From the IMG/VR virus record IMGVR_UViG_3300007076_000027, positions 1 through 29,751 of that record: a stretch of DNA of 29,751 nucleotides, one strand, 5' to 3'. The position numbers and the translations under genes were made by a program. The stretch is from a virus. This document shows positions 22,113-28,785 of the stretch, piece after piece (position 1 is the first letter of the stretch; each line of letters opens with the position of its first letter). The notes below the pieces were generated by a model, which was given only the letters and a program-made list of their open reading frames with translations, searched no databases and was not told where the DNA came from.

Positions 22113-23564
22113 TCATGGCCATCCACCGCCAACCGCAGTTCTAAAGGTTGTAAATCTCGCTTGGAGCAACGCCGATTCCGCCTGAGTCAATCCCTTGCAG
22201 AACGCCACCAGAGAGCAGGTGTCCGGACTGTTTATGGCAACTCCACCAGCGATGTTTCGCTCTCCGACGGCGTAACAAGTGGCGTTTTGACGTGTGCCAC
22301 CAGTCGTGGCCAGCGTGGCGCCGATCTGAGCGTGAGCGTTAGCACTGGCCGCATGGAACATTCTCAAGTCAGTTGCCGACAATCGGCTACCGCAGTAATA
22401 ACCTTCAGTCAGCCAAGCTCCATGAGCCACCTGCAATTGACCGTTTGCGTTGTCCCAGGTGCGGATATAGTGCGATGTGGTGACTCCGATGTAAGGGAAC
22501 AAATCCCAGTCCTGAGTTTGGGTTGCCGGATCATTCGTGTACCCGGCCATGGCAAAAATCCCTCCCGTAGTCGTAAAAGCGCACACAACCATCGCCGCGT
22601 CGGTATCGTTTGCGAACGCCGTAAACGGATTGAACCCAGTATCAAACGCACTTCCGGCGTTGTTGAACAGCAGGCCATTGTTGCTGATCCCCCAGCCTGC
22701 TCCACCCACGAACGTCCAAATCGAGAATCCCTGATCGTGGATGATCGGGCACCGAGCCGCCGTGAGGTCGGTGGAGTCAATAAAGTTCAGGTGAAGGATC
22801 TTCGATCGAATCCCATCGGCCACGACACCGAGATAGAACACGTCAGCGTCCTTGATCCTCTGCTTCGACGGCGCCGCACCTCCGTTGGCAATCGCCGTTG
22901 CCGCCCATGCCGCCGTCGTGACATCTGGAATATTCAGAACACCCGTAAATGCCCCAGCCGGAGGAGCCCCGGTCGGAGCTACGAACCGGATCTTGGCGTA
23001 GAGAACGGCTCCTGACGCCGGGCTGGTGACGCTGACGCTTGTGCCAGGTGCCGCAACCGTAGCCGCCAGAGCAAACGTCACGTTGTCGGTGCTGGTCCAG
23101 AGTTCGGTCTGAGTGACGAAGCCAGGGACCGTTCCCCAGGCAGCATCCCCGGTAAGTCCGTTTGCGCTTAGAGACCAGGTGAAGTTTGATGGAACTGGTG
23201 TCTTACTCGATGGCGTCACCCGCGATGTGATCACGGCCCCGCCGCTGCACGTGAACACCATCTGAGTACACGCCCCAGTAAAAACAGTCGTCACCGTCCC
23301 CTGACCCGTGCTCGGATAAACCGCGCCGCAGATGTTTACCTGAGTCTCGACACCCCAAGTGATGTCGTACGTTGTGTTCGCCTTGACGTTGAGCGTGAAC
23401 GTGCCACCGGAGCAGACGGATCCACCAGGGATCAGATTTCCAAGCCCGCCGTTAGCGACTTGGCAAAGAAGGTAAGCTCGGACGTGCCGGCGTTCAGACT
23501 TCGGAATGCACGAGAAGCATTTGGCCGCCGCGATCAGGCTGGAAGGAGAACAAGAGAGTGCCAT
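22113..23564 (-). CDS. Virion protein: Cys-rich module plus C-terminal lectin-like domain (483 aa)
   Basis: Residues 1-34 are a Cys-rich module (LIAAAKCFSCIPKSER, YLLC) that recurs in the next two genes. Strand-rich segments follow (a VCSGGTFTLNVKANTTYDI part and a Thr/Ser-rich part). The last 250 residues or so look like a concanavalin-A/laminin-G-type lectin fold: GFSIWTFVGGAGWG, GGIFAMAGYTND, WDNANGQLQVAHG, and the end ACSLV-FCKGLTQAES-LLQARF typical of such domains. This points to a surface or receptor-binding protein that meets host glycans. The N-terminal module may plug it into the particle. Confidence 0.6.
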   Translation of the reverse strand: MALSCSPSSLIAAAKCFSCIPKSERRHVRAYLLCQVANGGLGNLIPGGSVCSGGTFTLNVKANTTYDITWGVETQVNICGAVYPSTGQGTVTTVFTGACTQMVFTCSGGAVITSRVTPSSKTPVPSNFTWSLSANGLTGDAAWGTVPGFVTQTELWTSTDNVTFALAATVAAPGTSVSVTSPASGAVLYAKIRFVAPTGAPPAGAFTGVLNIPDVTTAAWAATAIANGGAAPSKQRIKDADVFYLGVVADGIRSKILHLNFIDSTDLTAARCPIIHDQGFSIWTFVGGAGWGISNNGLLFNNAGSAFDTGFNPFTAFANDTDAAMVVCAFTTTGGIFAMAGYTNDPATQTQDWDLFPYIGVTTSHYIRTWDNANGQLQVAHGAWLTEGYYCGSRLSATDLRMFHAASANAHAQIGATLATTGGTRQNATCYAVGERNIAGGVAINSPDTCSLVAFCKGLTQAESALLQARFTTFRTAVGGGWP

Positions 23565-23570
23565 GGCGTT

Positions 23571-23801
23571 TCATGTTCCACCGGCCAGGAGGCATAGAAG
23601 ATATAGCCTCACCCATTCACGCTCATCCGTCGTCAGGCATTTGAAGCACTTGGCCGCGGCAACCAGTGTCGCTGGGTCAGTGCTGCCCCCAGACGCCGTA
23701 GCCAACAGGTAGAGTTCCACTGGCACTTGCATTTCTCGCGGCACGCACTCCATGCAGCGTGCGGCTGCCACCAAACTCGCTGGGTCGCAAGAAATTGCCA
23801 C
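23571..23801 (-). CDS. Small protein of two Cys-rich modules (76 aa)
   Basis: The whole protein is two copies of one module: CDPASLVAAARCMECVP (ending YLLA) and TDPATLVAAAKCFKCLT (ending YLLC). The pattern is D-P-x-x-L-(I/V)-x-A-A-(K/R)-C-(F/M)-x-C-(I/V/L), about 17 residues later (V)-x-x-YLL. A CxxC pair with a preceding helix could bind zinc or form an interchain contact. It starts 3 bases after the upstream stop. It may serve as a spacer or adaptor between virion parts. Confidence 0.6.
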   Translation of the reverse strand: MAISCDPASLVAAARCMECVPREMQVPVELYLLATASGGSTDPATLVAAAKCFKCLTTDEREWVRLYLLCLLAGGT

Positions 23802-23804
23802 GGC

Positions 23805-24185
23805 TTAAGGGAAGGCGTTGAGCTGGCATCGAAGGAGGATCTCAATAGTCCTGAGATCGTCCAAACTCATGTTCGCAAAGGCATTTATCGCCGCGCGAAT
23901 CTGAGCAATCGTTTGCGTGCTCGATCCAGACACCCCGGCCGCAATCGCCCCGGCTTGGGCCACCGCCGCGTCGTTCGCATCGGCCACAGGATCGATGGGG
24001 ATACAGGTCATGCACGCAGATTGCGTGCGGAGTTGGTTTGGAGTTTGGGGTGTTTGCCCGGCAAGTTGCGCGCGCCGTTGTTCCAGGAAATACACGATCG
24101 CCGCTTGGTTCTCCTTCTCCGAAAAACACGAGAAGCACTTTGCGGATTGGATCAGGTTGTTAAGAGTGCAAGTCACTGTTGCCAT
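23805..24185 (-). CDS. Virion-type protein with Cys-rich module and helical tail (126 aa)
   Basis: The N-terminus carries the module (CTLNNLIQSAKCFSCFSEKE, then VYFL), and a second, partial copy occurs at about 57-63 (ACMTCIP). The rest is helical and Ala-rich (AAVAQAGAIAAGV) and ends with a helix SLDDLRTIEILLRCQL. It is the first of three adjacent genes sharing the module. The role is unknown; helical tails of this sort often oligomerise. Confidence 0.55.
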   Translation of the reverse strand: MATVTCTLNNLIQSAKCFSCFSEKENQAAIVYFLEQRRAQLAGQTPQTPNQLRTQSACMTCIPIDPVADANDAAVAQAGAIAAGVSGSSTQTIAQIRAAINAFANMSLDDLRTIEILLRCQLNAFP

Positions 24186-24209
24186 ACGTCAAATTTGCCT
24201 TTCTGTTGG

Positions 24210-24554
24210 TTAGTATCCCATGCCGCCCGGGTTCCCGCCAGCTTTGTCCATGGCGTCAATCTCCTTGCCGTAGTCCTCCTCGCCACCTCCTCCGATTTCA
24301 CTCGGCTTCGTGTTCGAGTATGAGAACTCGGCTTGATCGCCGTAAACCTTGACGATCTTCACGACCACTTCGTCGCCTTCCTTCAGCGGTTCGCCGCCTT
24401 TCCCCTGCAAGACCTTCACCGGCGCGACCGCCGTGTTACTGTCATCCATCTCCTCGTCCACAGACTTGGGCGGGGACTTTCCTTCGTCGTTGCCTTCGTG
24501 TTCGTCCGAACCGTACAGCGACGACATTTCATCTTCGTGATCTTGCATTTTCAT
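24210..24554 (-). CDS. Acidic protein, possible scaffold or decoration protein (114 aa)
   Basis: The ATG at 24554 (MKMQDHEDEMSSLYG) is chosen; the frame is open to 24602 through a Trp/Gly-rich segment that looks untranslated. A GGGGAGG lies about 13 bases upstream, slightly far for a ribosome binding site. The first 45 residues are strongly acidic and disordered, residues about 46-77 form a small strand unit (GDEVVVKIVKVYGDQAEFSY), and the tail is Gly-rich. It directly follows the putative capsid gene, where scaffolds, decoration proteins and small acidic virion proteins are usual. Confidence 0.5.
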   Translation of the reverse strand: MKMQDHEDEMSSLYGSDEHEGNDEGKSPPKSVDEEMDDSNTAVAPVKVLQGKGGEPLKEGDEVVVKIVKVYGDQAEFSYSNTKPSEIGGGGEEDYGKEIDAMDKAGGNPGGMGY

Positions 24555-24611
24555 AGAAATAAAGTTGCCTCCCCGCCACCACACGGGGAGGCCACCAACC
24601 ACCGAAGTCTC

Positions 24612-26159
24612 TTAGTCAACCGTCCAGGGTATGTTGACACTCTGGCAAACGGCGCCTGTGAGGGTAATGTTCGATCCAGAGACGGCCCAAGTTCCCATCG
24701 CCGCAAGGACCGTGTTCATTTGGGCGACCAGCGCGGTCAGTGTGCTCGTGCCGGTCAAAGGATCGTTGAGGATGTTCAAGCCGTTGCACAGGATCGAGTC
24801 ACGAGGCACTTCGTACGTCCCAGTCGCCGCGTTGAGCACTGGCAAGAACGTGAGGACCACGGTTGAACTCGGGCACAGCGCATTGGCTGAGTTGTAGTTC
24901 TGGGCCGGGTATCCTGGGTCATTCGCGCAGTTCGGCACGTCCACGATGCAGGCAGGCTCGCGCAGGTGGAAGAACACCTCGGCGAGTTCGGGATACTGCG
25001 CCTGGGTGGCGTAGCTGAAGTCGGCGATGAACTTGCCCTTGTTGCGCCGGGCGTTGTCCACGGCGATCGGGTTGCCGTTTACATCAAGGCCGCACGTGAG
25101 GTTGTCCATGACGAACTGCCACTTGCCGGCGAAGTCGCGCATGGCAAACGGCATTTCCGGGTTGATCGCTGTCGTGTCGCGCACGAGCGAAGTCATCGCC
25201 ATGCGGTGCCAGATGAAGTCCGCCTGCACCTGGGCGTTGTCGTAGTCGGTGTTGACGATTTCCTTGATGCCCTCGGTCGCAGCGACGTTCGTGTAAGGGT
25301 AAACGATCTGCAGCACAGTGCCGGCGGCAGAAGTGGACACCTTGTTGAACCGCAGCGCAGTCCAATCGGCGCGCAGGCCGTAGTTGCCCAGTTTCCCAAC
25401 CCAGCCGTACTTGTGGTACTTCTCGGCATCCACGAAATCGGTAAACCGCCAGTGGTCGGTCAACTCGGGGTTGCCCTCGACCATGTTCCACACTTCATCC
25501 ATGTCGGTGACGAACTCAAGCATGGGTTGCGTGGATCGATTGATGTCCTCGGAGAGCGCGCCTTCGCGGATCTGCGGCTGCACCCGGCGTTGCAGGTGCC
25601 GCGCCGTGATCTTCGACGTGGGCATCGTCGAGATCGTCAAAAACGTCATCGTCGAATCCCACACCGCTGTAATCGGCACCAGCGAGTTGTTCGCCGTCGC
25701 CCATTTGTACTTGGCGATCCGGATCGCTTCGGTGCGCATCCGATGCGACGTGATCAACGTCGAAGCCCGGCGATTAACGCGAATGACGTGCGCGAACTGT
25801 TGCTTGGCGCGGTCCGCCGAAAGGATCTGGTCGAAGCAGAACAGATCAGTCTCGTAGGCCTTGCGTTGCAGCTTGTAGCTGTCGCGCGTGAAGCCCAAGC
25901 CGATCTTGGTGCTCGACGGATCGCAGGGTTGACCGACGCAGGATGCGGCGGTTACATCTTCCCAGGCGCCTCGGAGGTCTGGAAACACATTTTCAAAGCG
26001 GTCGAAAGTATGTTCGACGCCATCTTGCGCGGCGAATCTTCCAATCGAAACGTGGCCGATCCACGTGTCGATGGGGTGCATCGCACGGATGATTTCATCA
26101 TCTAAGTGCTCGGATCGGCGGCTTAAAAAATCTGTGAACGAACGGCATGTAAGGGCCAT
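24612..26159 (-). CDS. Putative major capsid protein (515 aa)
   Basis: The start is taken as the ATG at 26159 (MALTCRSFTDFLSRRSEHLD); a GTG at 26210 would add 17 residues of doubtful quality. Features: QPCDP after an aromatic-rich N-terminal part, a long helix region with FCFDQILSADRAKQQFAHVI and ASTLITSHRMRTEAIRIAK, then a strand-rich second half ending with a Cys-containing tail. A long helix in the first half and strand-rich remainder are compatible with an HK97-like capsid fold, and the order (capsid-size gene, then an acidic small gene, then tail genes) is usual. It could instead be another large head protein; I did not recognise the sequence itself with certainty. Confidence 0.45.
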   Translation of the reverse strand: MALTCRSFTDFLSRRSEHLDDEIIRAMHPIDTWIGHVSIGRFAAQDGVEHTFDRFENVFPDLRGAWEDVTAASCVGQPCDPSSTKIGLGFTRDSYKLQRKAYETDLFCFDQILSADRAKQQFAHVIRVNRRASTLITSHRMRTEAIRIAKYKWATANNSLVPITAVWDSTMTFLTISTMPTSKITARHLQRRVQPQIREGALSEDINRSTQPMLEFVTDMDEVWNMVEGNPELTDHWRFTDFVDAEKYHKYGWVGKLGNYGLRADWTALRFNKVSTSAAGTVLQIVYPYTNVAATEGIKEIVNTDYDNAQVQADFIWHRMAMTSLVRDTTAINPEMPFAMRDFAGKWQFVMDNLTCGLDVNGNPIAVDNARRNKGKFIADFSYATQAQYPELAEVFFHLREPACIVDVPNCANDPGYPAQNYNSANALCPSSTVVLTFLPVLNAATGTYEVPRDSILCNGLNILNDPLTGTSTLTALVAQMNTVLAAMGTWAVSGSNITLTGAVCQSVNIPWTVD

Positions 26160-26397
26160 TTCTAAAAACTTTCTCTTATGGAATTGGCAGGGGATCGATT
26201 GAGGGGGCACACGCCAGCCAGCAATTCTCCTGCTGTGTATCTGCGCGTGTCTCGAACGCTGCGCGTGGTCCTCCAGACCTACGAACCGAATTGTGACGGG
26301 CTTCGGGAACCGGAGTTGCTTTTAGCTGGAGACTCAGGAACCAGGGGTTCGGGTGGCGGCCTTTCGGCCCGAACAAATTCACGCCACTGTCAGCTAT
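26160..26397. other. Gene-free stretch upstream of the putative capsid gene
   Basis: No convincing gene is seen here. A minus-strand frame (26176-26382) has a composition of a chance frame. The stretch holds the hairpin sequence CGGCCTTTCGGCCCGAAC at 26357-26374, whose reverse complement recurs exactly in the pentamer array at 28511-28528. It probably includes the leftward promoter of the virion genes, but no clear -35/-10 pair could be picked. Confidence 0.35.
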
Positions 26398-27036
26398 CTA
26401 CGAGCGATTCTTTTTCGGTTCAACTTTCTTTTTACCGCAAGTTGCGTGACGATGATAAGAGGTTGCCCACTTTTCCACCAACCCAAGAACCATGTTTACT
26501 TGTTCCTCATGGTCAATTTGCATAGTGGGATTGGTTTCTGGAATTGGTGTGCCGTTGGTCATCTGTATAAGCAGCCGTTTTTGATAATCCTCGATAACTT
26601 TGGCCTGTTCTTTATACTCAGCCTTCAACGACAAGTACGCGTCCCGCAAACTCTTTACCGTTGTGAGTTTGTCGGATGCCTCCTGAATATCTGGGTAATT
26701 CTTAAACAGAGGTTGTTTGTCCTGCCGCCACGCGAGAATGGCATTCCTTAGCTTGATCCACTGAGTCCTCCCCTTTTCTTCATCGTCAGTCTTACACTCA
26801 GGCAGCATTGCGTGAACAAACTCGTGGCACCCCCTACAGAGGACCACTAGGTGCTTCTCGGTAGTCTCCCAAATCGATTCAGGATACCAGACATGATGAG
26901 CGTCATTAGAAATCGACTCGTCTCCACAAATCTGGCACTTAGCCTTCTCTCTTACCAAGGCTTCCAATCGGACACCCTTCCACTTTTCTGATTTTAGATA
27001 CCCAAACCGATATGCGTGCTTGCTCTCGATGCTCAT
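26398..27036 (-). CDS. HNH endonuclease family protein (212 aa)
   Basis: The N-terminal 80 residues carry a clear HNH fold: C34-x2-C37 (CQICG), H47-H48 in AHHVWYP, C67-x2-C70 and H71/H75 in HLVVLCRGCHEFVH. The zinc-binding CxxC pairs frame the catalytic His. The C-terminal 130 residues are a charged helix bundle (DAYLSLKAEYKEQAKVIED), probably for DNA binding or dimerisation. It may be a homing nuclease; alternatively HNH proteins in phages assist DNA packaging next to terminase, but no terminase is seen. It is divergent from the HTH gene. Confidence 0.8.
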   Translation of the reverse strand: MSIESKHAYRFGYLKSEKWKGVRLEALVREKAKCQICGDESISNDAHHVWYPESIWETTEKHLVVLCRGCHEFVHAMLPECKTDDEEKGRTQWIKLRNAILAWRQDKQPLFKNYPDIQEASDKLTTVKSLRDAYLSLKAEYKEQAKVIEDYQKRLLIQMTNGTPIPETNPTMQIDHEEQVNMVLGLVEKWATSYHRHATCGKKKVEPKKNRS

Positions 27037-27041
27037 TTAAC

Positions 27042-27075
27042 TTTACACTACGCAAGTTGCGAGTATAGTTCAAGT
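27042..27075 (+). promoter_or_regulatory. Sigma70-type promoter with internal palindrome, leaderless start
   Basis: TTTACA (27042-27047) and TATAGT (27064-27069) are separated by 16 bases. Between them lies a perfect palindrome CGCAA-G-TTGCG (27051-27061), an apt operator position. The ATG of the HTH gene follows only 6 bases after the -10 box, where transcription itself would begin, so the messenger probably lacks a leader. The same interval also lies before the leftward HNH gene. Confidence 0.6.
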
Positions 27076-27246
27076 ATGAAATTCAAAACTGAATTGAAAA
27101 AGTGGAGAAGATCGAAACGTTTTCTTCAAAAGCAGGCCGCAGAGTTCTTAGAGGTGAATATCCGCACTTACGAAGGATGGGAGACCGGCCACAGTGTGCC
27201 GCACGCATTATCCATTTCCGAAATCAAGAGGCGCATGGCGCAATAA
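27076..27246 (+). CDS. Small HTH (XRE-like) regulator (56 aa)
   Basis: The helix-turn-helix is read at residues about 17-38: LQKQAAEFLEVNIRTYEGWETG, matching the usual Xre/Cro layout Q-xx-A-xx-L-x-V-xx-(R)-TYxxWExG. The protein is basic and short, with a C-terminal helix (EIKRRMAQ). The ATG at 27076 is chosen over an upstream frame start at 27016 because it follows the promoter directly; no ribosome binding site exists. The palindrome in its own promoter suggests autoregulation. It may also act at the control region at 778-997, though the half-sites differ. Confidence 0.75.
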   Translation: MKFKTELKKWRRSKRFLQKQAAEFLEVNIRTYEGWETGHSVPHALSISEIKRRMAQ

Positions 27247-27261
27247 AAGAAAGAACAACAC

Positions 27262-27423
27262 ATGAAAACCAGTCCTAAAAAGTCACCAATCAAATGTCCT
27301 ATATGCGGTCGAAAGTTCGTAGACCAAAAGAAATTTGGAGAGCACGTAGATCGCCACATCATGAAGGAGCTTTTCGCCCACGTGGATGCATTTCCCGACG
27401 AAGCAAAAGGTTTCCCCGCCTAA
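27262..27423 (+). CDS. C2H2 zinc-finger mini-protein (53 aa)
   Basis: This frame is too short for common cut-offs but has a canonical finger: C12-x2-C15-x12-H28-x3-H32 (CPICGRKFVDQKKFGEHVDRH with F19 and F25 in the usual hydrophobic slots). Residues 1-11 are Lys/Ser/Pro-rich. The ATG follows the HTH gene by 15 bases with a weak AAAGAAAG, so the two are probably cotranscribed. C2H2 fingers in bacteria are mostly of the Ros/MucR class, with different spacing; the x12-x3 spacing here is the classical eukaryote-like one. It probably binds DNA or RNA. Confidence 0.7.
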   Translation: MKTSPKKSPIKCPICGRKFVDQKKFGEHVDRHIMKELFAHVDAFPDEAKGFPA

Positions 27424-27435
27424 CTCATCCGCCCA

Positions 27436-27470
27436 AATAAAAAACCCCGCCGGACTCGTAACCGGCGGGG
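27436..27470 (-). terminator. Strong hairpin with T tract on the minus strand
   Basis: CCCCGCCGG (27445-27453) pairs perfectly with CCGGCGGGG (27462-27470) around an 8-base loop. Read on the minus strand, the stem is followed by TTTTTTATTT, a full intrinsic terminator for leftward transcripts. It sits 22 bases after the zinc-finger stop and could also mark the end of the rightward HTH/zinc-finger messenger by its stem alone. Confidence 0.75.
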
Positions 27471-27741
27471 ACCAATCCTAAACTTCTACGAAGTGATCTG
27501 AGTATCGCTGAAAAGTTCAGGAAATCAACTTGCCTTCCATTCTGATTAAGGTCAATATGGCACCAGTCCGTTGTAGCCGGATGAAGTTAAACCAAACATT
27601 TTGCACTCGTTCGTTGTCGGCAACGCCTCCCGGCGTTGGCTACACCGCGGCGGGCGGGTGCTTGCCCAAATCACGGCGAGCTTCGAAGCGGCAGGATCGG
27701 CTTTGCTTAGGCGCGGCGTGCTGGGGCGTGGAAAGGTCACA
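27471..27741 (+). other. Structured leader ahead of the 209-residue protein gene
   Basis: No convincing reading frame fills these 271 bases. CGTTG (27612-27616) can pair with CAACG (27621-27625), and CAACGCC (27621-27627) can instead pair with GGCGTTG (27632-27638), so two hairpins exclude each other. Further short stems (GGGC with GCCC around 27652-27666; GCTTCGAAGC at 27680-27689) follow. Exclusive hairpins of this kind are usual in attenuators and translation switches. A promoter presumably lies upstream near 27500-27600, but I see no clear pair of boxes. Confidence 0.4.
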
Positions 27742-28371
27742 ATGAAGGCAGTATCAAGACAGACGGAAATTGGAGGGGAATCGCCAACTAATGGAGCTAA
27801 AGAACTGGTAGAAATGGAGATACCGTACATAGCAGAGGTTACGATCGAAGGAAGTGCGGATCTCCTGTTTCATCGGTGGAATTGCGAGGCGGTAGAAGAA
27901 AAGAGCAAGGCCAAGAAGGGCAGTGCTGCGAAAAAGTCCGACGACATCGAGAGCTACGTTTACCGTAACGAGAAAGGTGAATTGGCCATCCCGGGAGAGT
28001 ACCTACGCATGAGCCTGATCGCCGCCGCGAAGTTTCGTCAGGATCCGCGCAGTCCTAGAAAATCGGCGGCCGACTTGTTCAAAGCTGCCGTGGTGTCGAT
28101 CACTAACTTGGCATCACTTGGAGTTAAAAAATGGGACTACGAGGACAAACGCAGGGTGTGCATCCAGCGTAATGCCATCACAAGAACTCGGCCAGCGGTC
28201 AAAGCTGGCTGGACGGCGACAATCCAGCTTCAAGTGAACTTGCCGGAGTACGTCTCTCCCACACTGTTAAACGAGGTCATCGGGCAGGCTGGTAAGCTGA
28301 TTGGCGTTGGTGATTTTCGTCCAACGTTTGGAAGATTTCAGGTCGTGAAGTTTGAAATTCTCGATCTGTAA
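27742..28371 (+). CDS. Conserved phage-type protein of unknown function, upstream of the pentamer array (209 aa)
   Basis: The start ATG at 27742 is preceded by GGAAAGGT at a good distance. The frame begins MKAVSRQTEIGGESPTNGAK, then a folded part from about residue 28 (PYIAEVTIEGSADLLFHRWN), a Lys-rich loop, IPGEYLRMSLIAAAKFRQDP, WDYEDKRRVCIQRNAI and the C-terminal segment GVGDFRPTFGRFQVVKFEIL. From memory this family (with the LLFHRW and GDFRPTFGRF segments) is found in phages and bacteria without a known role. The alternating strands and Gly-rich C-terminal loop bring RNA-binding RAMP/ferredoxin-like proteins to mind, which is only a suggestion. The TAA is followed within 2 bases by the array. 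Confidence 0.65.
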   Translation: MKAVSRQTEIGGESPTNGAKELVEMEIPYIAEVTIEGSADLLFHRWNCEAVEEKSKAKKGSAAKKSDDIESYVYRNEKGELAIPGEYLRMSLIAAAKFRQDPRSPRKSAADLFKAAVVSITNLASLGVKKWDYEDKRRVCIQRNAITRTRPAVKAGWTATIQLQVNLPEYVSPTLLNEVIGQAGKLIGVGDFRPTFGRFQVVKFEILDL

Positions 28372-28372
28372 C

Positions 28373-28785
28373 ATGGCCTGGCTCGTAAAGCCAGGGTACT
28401 CTGTGGCATGGAGGGTTCAGGTGTGCTCGGTCTTGGTAGGACGCTGTGCGGCGGGTAGAGTCTTGGTTCGCTAAGCTCCGGTCCGGTTATGTGGGGCGCG
28501 GTGCGGTATGGTTCGGGCCGAAAGGCCGGTTAGGCAGTCTATGATTGGGAAAGGCAGGCTCGGGCAAGGAGTAGTCGGGTGCGCAATGTTGTGCTTGGGT
28601 ACTCTCAGGCACGGTTTGGTCAGGTCTGGTTGTGAAGGGTTAGGATAGGCACGGTCTGCTCGGGTTAGTTTCGGAAAGGTTCGCTAAGGCGTGGTCGGGT
28701 AGGGTTAGGTCCGGACTAATTGAGTTCGCCTTGGTGGTCTAGGGTTCGGTCGGTAACGGTAGGGCACGTTTGGGACCGCTGTGGT
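28373..28785 (+). repeat. Degenerate pentanucleotide array, consensus NNGGT, two phase blocks
   Basis: The stretch is noncoding and can be cut into contiguous 5-base units. Block 1 (28373-28527) holds 31 units and block 2 (28526-28785) 52 units, out of phase with each other by 2 bases at 28526-28527. In units written N1 N2 N3 N4 N5, my hand count gives N3 = G in 73 of 83, N5 = T in 51 of 83, N5 = G only once, and N4 mostly G; N1 and N2 vary freely. Examples in a row: ACGGT TTGGT CAGGT CTGGT. GG pairs recur every 5 bases, so the RNA or the plus DNA strand could form two-layer G-quadruplexes. Stops occur in every frame. Confidence 0.85.
28377..28395 (+). other. Hairpin at the 5' end of the pentamer array
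   Basis: CCTGGCT (28377-28383) pairs perfectly with AGCCAGG (28389-28395) around the 5-base loop CGTAA. It starts 5 bases after the stop codon of the 209-residue gene. No T tract follows, so it is not an intrinsic terminator; it may cap or mark the start of the array RNA. Confidence 0.55.

Noticed and set aside
24966-26105. Plus-strand frame (379 codons) opposite the putative capsid gene.
   Set aside because: Antisense shadow rich in Arg, Val and His; the minus frame has the better protein character and fits the gene order.
26260-26380. Possible tRNA in the stretch upstream of the putative capsid gene.
   Set aside because: Some short stems exist, but no consistent acceptor, D, anticodon and T arms and no T-loop consensus could be assembled.
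26176-26382. Minus-strand frame of 68 codons upstream of the putative capsid gene.
   Set aside because: No ribosome binding site, Pro/Arg-rich chance composition, and it overlaps the hairpin repeat shared with the array.
28373-28785. Reading the pentamer region as a CRISPR array, tRNA cluster or protein gene.
   Set aside because: No repeat longer than a few bases is conserved, no constant spacer length of CRISPR type exists, no cloverleaf could be drawn, and stops are present in all plus frames with no sustained minus frame.
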